Position numbers and translations under genes: made by a program. A DNA stretch of 64,000 nucleotides. Source: JAKEHZ01 sp035280505 (GTDB lineage: Bacteria; Acidobacteriota; Blastocatellia; RBC074). Shown one piece after another: positions 1 through 9,187 of this stretch (its first letter is position 1; every line of letters begins with the position of its first letter). The stretch lies in contig DATEFT010000635.1 in NCBI GenBank assembly GCA_035280505.1, positions 1 through 64,000 of the forward strand. Direction: 5' to 3'. The notes beneath the pieces were generated by a model that searched no databases, was not told where the DNA came from, and saw only the letters and a program-made list of their open reading frames with translations.

Positions 1-311
1 CGAAGTAATGATTGAGACAGAGCGCGAAGGCGACGATTTATGAGCTATTGACACACATCAACTTCTGGAATCGCCATCCGGACCACAGCAATCAGCTTAG
101 GGAGACAGGCGGCAACGATTCTCTTCTCGCTTGTAAACGAACCAGGGACGGAGCACTTCAGAAAATCTCAACCACGAGGGTTATGCTAGATTAAACACAA
201 TTAGTGTGAAAGATGTCAATCGAGAACCCGCAAGAATTGAGGAATTGGCGATTATACTGCGGTAATTTCCGCGCGCCTGGTCTGCTAGCTCACTTTCATA
301 ATAAATAATTA

Positions 312-338
312 TTGACTTCTTTATTCGAAATGTATAGT
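312..338 (+). promoter_or_regulatory. Promoter-like motif shared by receptor genes (copy 1)
   Basis: TTGACT (312-317) and TATAGT (333-338) are separated by 15 bases. The same TTGAC...TATAG pair, with the same flanking ATTGACTTC and AATGTATAG words, recurs upstream of the third, fourth and fifth receptor genes. Repetition at equivalent places, rather than the match to a sigma-70 consensus alone, supports it. The spacer is shorter than the usual 17. The transcript would begin about 510 bases before the receptor start. Confidence 0.55.
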
Positions 339-433
339 TTGTTACCGCTTCTAGTAAGTACTCCTTGCGTCAGAGCTATTGTGTTTGCCCCGGGTTTTAA
401 TCAGTGACTCGCTCTTGGAACGATCGATTAATG

Positions 434-458
434 AAGAGACGCTAGAGACGTCTTTTTT
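434..458 (+). terminator. Terminator-like hairpin inside the leader (possible attenuator)
   Basis: Bases 434-441 (AAGAGACG with the preceding A) pair with 449-456 across a 7-base loop, and the right arm runs into TTTTTT ending at 458. This is the shape of an intrinsic terminator, but it lies between the inferred promoter and the receptor gene, so it could act as an attenuator. The stem contains one G-T pair and is short. Confidence 0.35.
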
Positions 459-853
459 CAATCATAAAGACTCAATCAAGATTCAGTCGGACCCCCGCCA
501 AGTGGTATCTAATCCGTTATTGATAAGATTAAGGATAAGATTAAGCCAGTGTGTCGATCCAGCTAAGATTGGACCAGCTAATTGGGTAAAGATCATCCTA
601 GGGTCGCGGTGTTTCTGGACGTAGCTTCGGAGGCTCAACCGGATAGACCGGAATGTTACGAAGCGATACGAATCGAACTCATCGTCACTTATTTCATAAA
701 TCCCATGAAATCATCCTGCTGGGATCCTGCTTCGATCCACTCATCGGCCCCAACCGAATGAAGTTAGGAACAGCTTTACCAAAACAGCTCTGATTGGCTC
801 TCGCAGCGGCTTGCACCACCGCTCGAGATGCATCCATAAAGATAGGAGGTCAC

Positions 854-3800
854 ATGCGCAAGCATCTCTTGAAACTCGCCGGGATAGCGGCGACGCTTCT
901 GCTATTCACCGTGCCGGCGTTGCCGCAGGCCCGCAGTTCGGCGGCCGATTTGACGGGGGTCATCTCGGATCCGACCCGCGTCCGGCTGAAAGGAGCGACG
1001 ATCACGATCGCCAGCCTTTCGACCGGATTGACGCGTTCGGCGACCAGCGACGCCACCGGAGCCTACCGCATTCCCCTGCTGCCGCCCGGCCAATATGAGG
1101 TCAAGGTCGAGATGAACGGCTACAACACGCAGATCCGCAAGGGAGTGTTGTTGACGGTCGGCCAGACCGTGGTGATCAACTTCGAGATGGCGGTCGGGTT
1201 CACCAAGGAGATCGAGGTGATCCAGACCGACGCGCCCGTGGGCGAGCCCGAGCGGACCCACCAGGCCCAGGCGATCGGTCAGAAACCGATCAACAATTTG
1301 CCGATCAACGGCCGCAACTTCCTGGCCTTCGTCAAATTGACGCCCGGCGTGACCGACGAGAATCCGGCCGTCGCCGGCGCGCAGCCGGGGCCGCTGACCA
1401 CCTCCGGCCTCTCCTTCGCCGGCCAGAACGCCCGCACCAACAGCGTCCAGATCGACGGCGTCGACAACAACGACATCACCAGCAACGGCGTCCGGCCGAC
1501 CATCGGCCAGGAGGCCGTCAGCGAGTTTCAGATCAATCGCAACAGCTACAATCCGGAGTTCGGGCGCGCCACCGGCGGCGTGATCAACATCGTCTCCAAG
1601 AGCGGGACCAACGAGTTTCACGGCAATTTCTTCAACTATCTGCGCAGCGAGAGCATCGATTCGCGCAATACGTTCGCGACCGGACTGCAACAGAAGCCGA
1701 AGTTCCGCCGCAACCAGCCCGGATTTACGCTCGGCGGTCCGATCAGAGACGATAAGACCTTCTTCTTCGCGGCCTACGAGGGGCTCTTCCGGCGCGAATC
1801 GGCCATCTCGACGATCCTGGCCGATTCTTCGATCCTGCAGCCGTCCACCACCCAGCAGGCGATCATCAGCACGCTGCTCAGATCGAACAATCCCAATAAC
1901 ATTCAGTTGGCGCAGAAGCTCCAGGGCCTGCTGACGACCGCCCCCAACAGCCCGGTGCCGGGCGCCGGCCAGTTCTTTCCGCAGAACCGCGCCACGTACA
2001 ACTATCTCGCCAACTCGACCGGCGCGTTTCCGGTGGAGCAGAATGCGAGCACGGCCAGTTTTCGGCTCGACCATGCCTTCACGGAGCGGGACTACCTCTT
2101 CTTCCGCTACAGCCTGACCAACGACAGTCAGCATAATGCCGGAATCGGCGGACAGTTTGCGCCGTCGTCGGGATTCGACATCGGGAGCCAGGACCACAGC
2201 TTCACCTTCGGGGAGACGCACGTCTTCAGAAGAAGCGGCGCCTCGAACGAATTTCGGCTGCAGCTCACGCGCAACATCTACAACATCAATACCGTCGATC
2301 CGTTCGGCCCGCGGGTTCAGATCGCGGGGATCGGATTCTTCGGTCGCGAGTTCGCCTCGCCTTCCGATCGAACCCAGCGGCGCCTGCAATTTCTCGACAA
2401 CCTGAGCCTGACGCGCGGCCGGCACAACTTCAAATTCGGTGGCGATTTCAGTCACTACAACGTCGACACGTTCAGCGCGGTCTTCCTGGGCGGCACCGTC
2501 GATTTCGCCCAACTGCCCATTCCCCTGGCCGCGGTCCTGGACCCGATGGACCCGACCTTCACCGCCCAGTTGAGAGCCTCGCTGAACGCCCTGGGGCGGA
2601 GCGACCTGGCGGCGTCGATCAACGATCCCAATCAACCGCTGACCACCATCCAGCAGGTCAACTTCGGCCTGACGCGCTCGATCAACCAGGGCTTCGGCAA
2701 CCCGCGGGCGACCTTGCCGGGCAATATCCTGGGTTTCTATTGGCAGGACAGCGTCAAGGTCAAATCGAACCTGCAGCTCAGCTTCGGGATGCGCTACGAC
2801 TACGACCTGCTGCCGCCCGGCACGCCGCGCGACAAGAACAATATCAGCCCCCGCTTCAGCTTCGCGTATGACCCGTTCAAGACCGGACGGACGGTGATCC
2901 GGGGCGGCGGCGGAATCTACTATCAACAGTTCTTCGTCGGATCGGCCTTCATCTCCTCGATTCTGGGGACCGGGCAGATCAGCAACATTCTGGTTTCGGC
3001 CAATGCGGCGGCGACACCGGTGGGGCCGAACTCCACCTGCGGGACCGCCCAGATTCCGTCGGCCTGCTTCTACCGGGAGCTGGTCAGCCGCGGCCTGTTG
3101 ACGCTGCCGTCGACCGGCACGATTCCGGAGTCGGCCTATGCGGACCTCCTGGGTCTGACCCGCCAGACCAGCAACAACCGGATCGTGATCAGACTGGACC
3201 CGAACGCCGTCAACCCCTATGCGATTCAGTCCAGCCTGGGCATCGATCAACAGCTCGGCCGGGACTGGAACCTCTCGCTCAACTATCTGATCAACCGCGG
3301 GATGAAACTGATCCGTCCCCGGCAGGTCAATGCCATCGCCGACCCGACGCAGCTCGACGCCTTCGGGCGCCCGGCCCTGATCGGAAGAATTGATCAGACC
3401 AGGTCGGCCGATTTCGTCACCGAGACCGCGGGCACCTCCGTCTATCACGGGCTGGCCGTCTCGATGAACAAACGGCTGAGCCGCCATTATCAGGTGATCG
3501 GGTCCTACACCTTCAGCAAGGCGATCGACGACGCCACCGACAACAACTTCGAGTTCACTCCCCAGGACCCGACCAATGCCCGCGCGGATCGCGCGCGTTC
3601 GGCCTTCGACGTGCGGCACGTCCTGTCGGTCGCGGCGATCGTCGACAGCCCGTTCCGGGGCGGCGCCGGCCGATCGTTGTACGAGCGGGTCCTGTCCGAT
3701 ATGTACCTCTCTCCGATCGTGACCATGCGTTCCGGTTTCCCCTTCAACGTCCTGACCGGAATCGACGTCAACATGGACAACAACCCCAACGACCGCCCGT

Positions 3801-4111
3801 TCGGTCTGGGACGCAACGCCGGGTTCGGCCCCGGCTACTTCAGCACCGATGTGCGGCTCGGCCGGCGCTTCCATCTGGGCTCCGACAACCCGCGCACGCT
3901 CGAGGTCAGCCTCGACACCTTCAATCTCTTCAATCGCGTCAATTATCGGGGGCTGAACAACAACACCGGTGGCGTCCTCTTTCTCGACCAGCTCACCAAT
4001 TCGGATCTGGGACTCAAGGGTAGTCCCGACTTGCCGGCCAGCAGTTTCCGGGGATTCACCACGGCTTACGATCCTCGAATTCTGCAGCTCGGATTGAAAC
4101 TCAATTTCTAA
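854..4111 (+). CDS. TonB-dependent receptor, Oar-like, with carboxypeptidase-regulatory-like domain (receptor 1)
   Basis: This is an outer-membrane beta-barrel receptor of 1085 residues. A signal peptide (about 1-25, ending LPQA) is followed by a carboxypeptidase-regulatory-like fold (about 30-115), a plug domain with the words NLPINGRNF, QIDGVDNND and GGVINIVSKSGTNEFHG (about 145-260), and a long barrel ending in LGLKLNF, with a terminal Phe as expected for BAM-assembled barrels. An in-frame ATG at 794 exists, but the ATG at 854 has AGGAGGT three bases upstream and begins the signal peptide. Proteins of this type import large substrates in a TonB-powered way; the substrate here is unknown. 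It is followed by a TonB-domain protein. It is most similar to the receptor at 5703, with a nearly identical 289-base tract at 1326-1614. Confidence 0.9.
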   Translation: MRKHLLKLAGIAATLLLFTVPALPQARSSAADLTGVISDPTRVRLKGATITIASLSTGLTRSATSDATGAYRIPLLPPGQYEVKVEMNGYNTQIRKGVLLTVGQTVVINFEMAVGFTKEIEVIQTDAPVGEPERTHQAQAIGQKPINNLPINGRNFLAFVKLTPGVTDENPAVAGAQPGPLTTSGLSFAGQNARTNSVQIDGVDNNDITSNGVRPTIGQEAVSEFQINRNSYNPEFGRATGGVINIVSKSGTNEFHGNFFNYLRSESIDSRNTFATGLQQKPKFRRNQPGFTLGGPIRDDKTFFFAAYEGLFRRESAISTILADSSILQPSTTQQAIISTLLRSNNPNNIQLAQKLQGLLTTAPNSPVPGAGQFFPQNRATYNYLANSTGAFPVEQNASTASFRLDHAFTERDYLFFRYSLTNDSQHNAGIGGQFAPSSGFDIGSQDHSFTFGETHVFRRSGASNEFRLQLTRNIYNINTVDPFGPRVQIAGIGFFGREFASPSDRTQRRLQFLDNLSLTRGRHNFKFGGDFSHYNVDTFSAVFLGGTVDFAQLPIPLAAVLDPMDPTFTAQLRASLNALGRSDLAASINDPNQPLTTIQQVNFGLTRSINQGFGNPRATLPGNILGFYWQDSVKVKSNLQLSFGMRYDYDLLPPGTPRDKNNISPRFSFAYDPFKTGRTVIRGGGGIYYQQFFVGSAFISSILGTGQISNILVSANAAATPVGPNSTCGTAQIPSACFYRELVSRGLLTLPSTGTIPESAYADLLGLTRQTSNNRIVIRLDPNAVNPYAIQSSLGIDQQLGRDWNLSLNYLINRGMKLIRPRQVNAIADPTQLDAFGRPALIGRIDQTRSADFVTETAGTSVYHGLAVSMNKRLSRHYQVIGSYTFSKAIDDATDNNFEFTPQDPTNARADRARSAFDVRHVLSVAAIVDSPFRGGAGRSLYERVLSDMYLSPIVTMRSGFPFNVLTGIDVNMDNNPNDRPFGLGRNAGFGPGYFSTDVRLGRRFHLGSDNPRTLEVSLDTFNLFNRVNYRGLNNNTGGVLFLDQLTNSDLGLKGSPDLPASSFRGFTTAYDPRILQLGLKLNF

Positions 4112-4179
4112 ATTCGACTTGGGCTCCCCTTCATTCCGTGGTGCCGGGAATGGATAGGAATGGTGGAATGATGAAGAGT

Positions 4180-4235
4180 GAACGCGAATCGCACGAAACT
4201 GACACAAAGCCGAAAATTCGTGCGGTTCGCGTTTC
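4180..4235. repeat. CGCGAAA-family intergenic palindrome, receptor 1 to TonB 1
   Basis: GAACGCGAATCGCACGAA (4180-4197) is mirrored by TTCGTGCGGTTCGCGTTTC (4217-4235), with a small interruption in the stem. It lies 68 bases after the receptor stop and 18 bases before the next start. It belongs to the recurring palindrome family described in the findings and may cut down readthrough into the TonB gene. Confidence 0.7.
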
Positions 4236-4253
4236 GCTCGTTCTTTAAAACTT

Positions 4254-5231
4254 ATGATGAAGATCTTCGCTATCCTGCTTACGTTGTGGGCCGGAACCGA
4301 GACGCTGGCTCAATCCGTATCGTTCGAGAAACAGGCTCTGACCTCTGTTCAGCAGATGTTCGCTTCCAGCCTCGACCCCGAACTGCCGTCACGCCCCTTC
4401 CAAACCTGGCTCAATGAGGTGATCGGCCCGCGCGCCGGAGTGGTCTGGCAACTGACCGAATGCGGCGAAGGAATCGTCAACGCCGGCGAGCCCGGACCGG
4501 ATCTGCCGGCCTGCGCCGAAGTCAACGCCAGTCTGCCTGACGGACGCAAAGTGATCGTCGCCATCACCGTCGGGACCTTCAAGAAGGGGGTCACCGGCAA
4601 ACCGGTCTTCTTCCGCGCCGTCGTCGAACGTGACGAACAGCTTCGCCTGGTCGCCCACCTGCGCGAGGTGCCGACGGCCCTCTTCTCCTCCCAGCAGCTC
4701 GCCGCCACCCCACGAGACCCCACGCCCCCGAGCCAGCCCAGCCCCGCGGCGCCCAAACCCGCGAAACGCTCGATTAATCTGCCTCCGCTGACCGCGAAGG
4801 GATGGGCCGTCAACTTCCCGCTCCATGCCTCCCAGATCGCCTCGGTCGACCACAACTCCGAGATCGCGCCACAGGGTCCGCGCGAGGAGGAGGCGCCGCC
4901 GCCGCCACCGGTGGCATCGCCGGCCAAACTTCCCGCCGCTCCCCAGGACGTGGCGGAGGGCATTCTGCAAGGTAAGGCCCTGTTCAAGGTCAGACCCGAA
5001 TATCCGGCAAGCGCGAGAAAGATGAACGCCCTGGGCGCGGTGGAGGTCCAGATCGTGATCTCCGAAAGCGGAAAGGTCCTCGACGCCAAGGCCGTCAGCG
5101 GGCACATGGCGCTGCGCAGCATCGCCGTGAAAGCCGCCTCTCAATGGATCTTCAAGCCGACCACCGTCAACGGAACCCCGGTCAAGGTTCAGGGCATCCT
5201 GACCTTCCTCTTCACCCCCAACTCAAAATAG
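4254..5231 (+). CDS. Exported protein with unrecognised N-terminal domain and TonB C-terminal domain (TonB 1)
   Basis: The 325-residue protein starts with a signal-peptide-like segment (about 1-20, ending TLAQ). Next is a 120-130 residue domain I do not recognise, with the words GVVWQLTECG, CAEV and VGTFKKG, then a Pro/Ala-rich linker and a TonB C-terminal domain (about 245-325) with VRPEYPASARKMNALG and a final VQGILTFLFTP. TonB C-terminal domains contact receptor plug regions in the periplasm. The gene sits 142 bases after receptor 1, and three paralogues occupy the same place after other receptors, so it is probably a dedicated partner. Two ATG codons (4254 and 4257) adjoin. If the leader is cleaved at Ala-Gln, the protein would be soluble rather than inner-membrane anchored like classical TonB. 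Confidence 0.8.
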   Translation: MMKIFAILLTLWAGTETLAQSVSFEKQALTSVQQMFASSLDPELPSRPFQTWLNEVIGPRAGVVWQLTECGEGIVNAGEPGPDLPACAEVNASLPDGRKVIVAITVGTFKKGVTGKPVFFRAVVERDEQLRLVAHLREVPTALFSSQQLAATPRDPTPPSQPSPAAPKPAKRSINLPPLTAKGWAVNFPLHASQIASVDHNSEIAPQGPREEEAPPPPPVASPAKLPAAPQDVAEGILQGKALFKVRPEYPASARKMNALGAVEVQIVISESGKVLDAKAVSGHMALRSIAVKAASQWIFKPTTVNGTPVKVQGILTFLFTPNSK

Positions 5232-5702
5232 CGATTGCCAAGTGCAATCACCACCAGTATAATTTGTTAATATTGATATTTTCCCGACCCCAAAGTTGTC
5301 CCAAATCTGTTGCCCACTCTCGATAAGCTAACTCTTTAGCATCAGGCGGCACGAAGCCGAGGCGGCACGAAGCCGATCACGAAATCCCCGATCTTGGATT
5401 TCACGTCAGATAGATCGCGCCTAGTAGGATCAATACTAGGGAGACCTATCCTGCCGGAACTGGAAATATCATCTTGGCGCGGTGATGGTGTTAGGTGATG
5501 GGTGGTAGGTGATATACGCAGACCTAGACTCGTGAAGTAATCACGCCCTCATTATCCTCAAATTCAATTGAATATCCCCAGGGCTCCGCTTCCCTCCTGA
5601 ACCGGCTTTCATCGGTCTCCGGAGGGAGACCAGGTCCATCCATTTTGGCTTTCAATGCGGCAGGCGCCACTGTTTGAACCAGATCCTTAAATAGGAGGTC
5701 AA
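5232..5702. other. Gene-free leader region of receptor 2
   Basis: These 471 bases carry no gene I can support. They contain a good sigma-70-like promoter at 5235-5263, a short tandem duplication of the word GGCGGCACGAAGCC at about 5345-5375, and a 7-bp perfect hairpin (GGTCTCC 5614-5620 with GGAGACC 5625-5631). The ribosome site AGGAGGT just before 5703 resembles that of the other receptor genes. The shared TTGAC/TATAG motif of the other four leaders was not found here. Confidence 0.6.
5235..5263 (+). promoter_or_regulatory. Sigma-70-like promoter for receptor 2
   Basis: TTGCCA (5235-5240) and TATAAT (5258-5263) have a 17-base spacer, a near-consensus housekeeping promoter. It lies directly after the TonB 1 stop and about 440 bases before the receptor 2 start, the same promoter-to-gene distance as in the other units although the motif differs. 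Confidence 0.5.
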
Positions 5703-8700
5703 ATGCTCAAGCAATGCATCCATCTGGTCTGTATCCTGACCACACTCGCTCTGTTCAACATCCCCGTTTTGCCGCAAGCCCGCAGTTCGGCGGCCGACCT
5801 GACCGGCGTCGTCTCGGATCCGACCCAGCTCCGGCTGAAGGGTGCGACCGTGACCGCGGTCAATCTCTCGACCGGGTTCACCCGGTCATCGACCACCGAC
5901 GCCACCGGGGCCTACCGTCTTCCGCTCTTGCCGCCCGGCCAATATGAGGTGCGGGTCGAGATCGCGGGCTACAACACGCAGATCAAAAAGGGCGTCACGC
6001 TGATGGTCGGTCAGACGGTGGCGATCAACTTCGAGATGGCGGTCGGGTTCGCCAAGGAGATCGAGGTGATCCAGACCGACGCGCCGATCGGGGAGCCCGA
6101 GCGGACCCACCAGGCCGAGGTGATCACGCAGAGGCCGATCAACGACTTGCCGATCAACGGCCGCAACTTTCTGTCCTTCGTCAAATTGACGCCCGGCGTG
6201 ACCGACGAGAATCCGGCCATCGCCGGCGCGCAGCCGGGGCCGCTGACCACCTCCGGCCTCTCCTTCGCCGGCCAGAACGCCCGCACCAACAGCGTCCAGA
6301 TCGACGGCGTCGACAACAACGACGTCACCAGCAACGGCGTCCGGCCGACCATCGGCCAGGAGGCCGTCAGCGAGTTTCAGATCAATCGCAACAGCTACAA
6401 TCCGGAGTTCGGGCGCGCCACCGGCGGCGTGATCAACATCGTCTCCAAGAGCGGGACCAACGATTTTCATGGCAACCTCTTCGATTTCATCCGCAGCGAC
6501 GAGATCGACGCGCGCAACAGTTTCGCCACCGGACAGCCGGAGCGGCCGGAATTTCGCCGGAACCAGCCCGGCTTCACCTTCGGGGGCCCGATCAGAACCG
6601 ACAAGACCTTCTTCTTCGCGGCCTACGAGGGGCTCTTCCGGCGCGATTCGGCCATCACGACCATTCTGGCGGATCCCTCGATCCTGCAGCCCACGACCGG
6701 CCAACAGGCCGTCATCCAGACCCTGCTCAGATCCGGGAATCCGACCAACATCTCGAATGCGTTGACGCTGCAGAGCCTGTTGACGACCTCCGCCAACAGT
6801 CCGGCGCCGCCGTCCGGGCAGTTCTTTCCGCAGAACCGCGCCACATACAACTATCTCTCTCGTTCGACCGGCGCGTTCCCCATCGATCAGAACGCGAGCA
6901 CGGCCAGTTTCCGGCTCGACCACGCCTTCACCGAACAGGACTATCTCTTCTTTCGCTACAGTCTGACCAACGACAGCCTGCACAACGCCGGGATCGGCGG
7001 ACAGTTTGCGCCGTCGTCCGGGTTCGACATCGCGAATCATGATCACACCTTCACCTTCGGGGAGACGCACGTCTTCAAGAACAGCGGGGCCTCGAACGAA
7101 TTCCGCCTGCAACTGACGCGGAACGTCTACAACATCGACCCGGTCGACCCCAATGGACCGCGGCTCCAGATCGCCGGAATCGGCATGTTCGGCCGCGAGT
7201 TTGCTTCGCCCTCCGACCGGACCCAGCGGCGCGTGCAGTTTCTGGACAACCTGAGCTTCACCCGCGGCCGGCACAACTTCAAAGTCGGAGCCGATTTCAG
7301 CCATTACAACGTCGACACCTTCAGCGCGATCTTTCTCGGCGGCAATATCGACTTCGCGCAACTGCCGATCCCGGTCGCCGCGGTGCTCGACCAGGGGCTG
7401 ACCAACCAGGTGATCAACGCGCTGGGCAACCTGGGACGGAGCGACCTGATTCCGGTGCTCACCAGTCCCAACCAGCCGCTGACCACCGTCCAGCAGGTCA
7501 ACTTCGGCCTGACGCGTTCGATCAGCCAGGGCTTCGGCAATCCGAGGGCCAAGTTCCCGGGCAATATTCTGGGGCTCTACTGGCAGGACAGCGTCCGGCT
7601 GAGACCGAACCTGCAACTCACCTTCGGGCTACGCTACGACTACGACCTGCTGCCCCCCGGCACGCCCCGCGACAAGAACAATTTCGGTCCGCGCTTCAGC
7701 TTCGCCTACGACGTCTCCGGGAACGGCCGGACGGTGATCCGTGGCGGCGGCGGCAGTTTCTACCAGCAGTTCTTCGTGGGCTCGGCCTTCCTCTCGTCGG
7801 TGCTGGGCAGCGGGCAGATCAGCACCATCCTGGTCACGCCCGACCAGCGATTGACCCCGGTGGCTCCCAGCTCGCCCTGCGGCTCGACCTTCTCTCCGTC
7901 GGCCTGCTTCTACCAGTTGCTCGTCGGCAGCGGGTTGTTGGGAATGCCCGCGACCAGCCCCATCCCCGAATCGGCCTATGCCAGCCTGCTGGGTTTGACC
8001 CGCCAGACCAGCAACAACCGGCAGGTGATCAGACTGGACCAGAACGCCGTCAATCCCTACGTCATTCAGGCCAGCCTGGGGCTCGACCAGCAACTCGGTC
8101 AAGACTGGAATCTGTCGTTCAACTACCTCCTCAACCGCAGCGCGAAACTGATCCGTCCGCGTCAGGTCAACGCCCTGCCGGACCCGACCAGACTCGACGC
8201 CTTCGGACGCCCGGCGCTCACGCGGCGCGCGGACCCGACGAAGCTGGCCGATTTCGTCACCGAGACCGCGGGCAACTCGATCTATCACGGGCTGGCCGTC
8301 TCGATGAATAAACGGCTGAGCCGCAACTATCAGGTGATCGGGTCCTACACGCTGAGCAAGACGATCGACGACACCACGGATCAGAACTATGAGCAGATCC
8401 CGCAAGACCCGACCAATACCCGGGTCGATCGCAGCCTCTCGTCGTTCGACGTCCGCCACATCCTCTCGCTGGCGGCGATCGTCGATAGCCCGTTCCAGGG
8501 CGGCGCCGGCAAATCGTTGTACGAGCGGGTCCTGGCCAACATGTACTTCTCGCCGATCATGACCGTGCGTTCCGGGTTCCCCTTCAATGTTCAGACCGGG
8601 ATCGACATCAACATGGACAACAACGCCAATGACCGCCCCCTCGGTCTGGGACGCAACGCCGGAATCGGCCCCGGATACTTCAGCACCGATGTCCGGGTGG

Positions 8701-8951
8701 GCCGGCGCATCCGTTTCAGCCCCGACAGCCCGCGCTCGCTCGAGGTCATTCTCGATACCTTCAACCTCTTCAACCGGGTCAATTTTAAGGGGGTCAACAA
8801 CAATACCGCCGGCGTGCTCTATCTCGATCAGCTCGTCGGCTCCGAGATGAGCCTGAAAGGCACTTCGAGCCTGCCGGCGACCAGTTTCCGGGGCTTCACC
8901 TCGGCCTATGATCCCCGAATTGTTCAGCTCGGACTGAAACTCAATTTCTAA
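5703..8951 (+). CDS. TonB-dependent receptor, Oar-like (receptor 2)
   Basis: This 1082-residue receptor has the same order as receptor 1: signal peptide (about 1-25), carboxypeptidase-regulatory-like domain, plug with DLPINGRNF and QIDGVDNND, and a barrel ending LGLKLNF. AGGAGGT lies 4 bases before the ATG. It is the closest paralogue of receptor 1: bases 6175-6463 match 1326-1614 with only two differences, whereas the flanking sequence is clearly more diverged, which suggests gene conversion. Divergence is concentrated in barrel segments that should form loops and periplasmic turns, as expected if the two take up related but different ligands. The ligand is not inferable from sequence. Confidence 0.9.
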   Translation: MLKQCIHLVCILTTLALFNIPVLPQARSSAADLTGVVSDPTQLRLKGATVTAVNLSTGFTRSSTTDATGAYRLPLLPPGQYEVRVEIAGYNTQIKKGVTLMVGQTVAINFEMAVGFAKEIEVIQTDAPIGEPERTHQAEVITQRPINDLPINGRNFLSFVKLTPGVTDENPAIAGAQPGPLTTSGLSFAGQNARTNSVQIDGVDNNDVTSNGVRPTIGQEAVSEFQINRNSYNPEFGRATGGVINIVSKSGTNDFHGNLFDFIRSDEIDARNSFATGQPERPEFRRNQPGFTFGGPIRTDKTFFFAAYEGLFRRDSAITTILADPSILQPTTGQQAVIQTLLRSGNPTNISNALTLQSLLTTSANSPAPPSGQFFPQNRATYNYLSRSTGAFPIDQNASTASFRLDHAFTEQDYLFFRYSLTNDSLHNAGIGGQFAPSSGFDIANHDHTFTFGETHVFKNSGASNEFRLQLTRNVYNIDPVDPNGPRLQIAGIGMFGREFASPSDRTQRRVQFLDNLSFTRGRHNFKVGADFSHYNVDTFSAIFLGGNIDFAQLPIPVAAVLDQGLTNQVINALGNLGRSDLIPVLTSPNQPLTTVQQVNFGLTRSISQGFGNPRAKFPGNILGLYWQDSVRLRPNLQLTFGLRYDYDLLPPGTPRDKNNFGPRFSFAYDVSGNGRTVIRGGGGSFYQQFFVGSAFLSSVLGSGQISTILVTPDQRLTPVAPSSPCGSTFSPSACFYQLLVGSGLLGMPATSPIPESAYASLLGLTRQTSNNRQVIRLDQNAVNPYVIQASLGLDQQLGQDWNLSFNYLLNRSAKLIRPRQVNALPDPTRLDAFGRPALTRRADPTKLADFVTETAGNSIYHGLAVSMNKRLSRNYQVIGSYTLSKTIDDTTDQNYEQIPQDPTNTRVDRSLSSFDVRHILSLAAIVDSPFQGGAGKSLYERVLANMYFSPIMTVRSGFPFNVQTGIDINMDNNANDRPLGLGRNAGIGPGYFSTDVRVGRRIRFSPDSPRSLEVILDTFNLFNRVNFKGVNNNTAGVLYLDQLVGSEMSLKGTSSLPATSFRGFTSAYDPRIVQLGLKLNF

Positions 8952-8978
8952 AGTTGAGAATTGCTGGGAATGATGATA

Positions 8979-9175
8979 CAGAGAACGCGAAACACGCGAA
9001 CTGATAATTTACTAACCGAGTATTTTGGAAATTTGGTTCTTGAGATCTGTGATGCCAACCGCGAAACACGCGAAATACGCGAAAGCCGTATGATTTAGCG
9101 TGTTTCGCGTATTTCGCGGTCAAGAGACAGATGGATCGCCAAATAACTTGGTGGCACATAATTTCGCGTTCTCTG
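8979..9175. repeat. Nested CGCGAAA palindromes, receptor 2 to TonB 2
   Basis: Two inverted repeats are nested. The outer pair is CAGAGAACGCGAAA (8979-8992) with TTTCGCGTTCTCTG (9162-9175), 14 perfect pairs, followed by TTTTT. The inner pair is at 9058-9080 and 9098-9120, built from ACCGCGAAA and CACGCGAAA words with one mismatch and one wobble pair. The outer right arm ends 12 bases before the TonB 2 start, so the structure could end transcription or mask that start. Confidence 0.75.
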
Positions 9176-9187
9176 TTTTTAAGATTT

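Larger units (their letters stand above)
1..853. other. Gene-free AT-rich region; promoter and long leader of the first receptor gene
   Basis: No protein family is recognisable in these 853 bases, and they are clearly richer in A and T than the genes to the right. Two short open frames (60 and 81 codons, at 12 and 379) have no Shine-Dalgarno site and no family-like sequence, so I do not call them. The stretch holds a promoter-like pair at 312-338, a terminator-like hairpin at 434-458, and the strong ribosome site AGGAGGT at 844-850 that serves the receptor gene at 854. The inferred leader is about 510 bases long. Confidence 0.6.

Noticed and set aside
12..194. 60-codon open frame at the left edge
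   Set aside because: No ribosome site, no family-like pattern and AT-rich surroundings.
379..624. 81-codon open frame in the receptor 1 leader
   Set aside because: It runs through the terminator-like hairpin and lacks a ribosome site; it could only be a leader peptide by chance.
902..4207. 1101-codon open frame on the minus strand opposite receptor 1, with similar long frames opposite the other receptors
   Set aside because: These follow from strong codon bias: the receptor genes almost lack TTA, CTA and TCA codons, so the antisense frame stays open. The translations are low-complexity, have no domain, and change with every paralogue.
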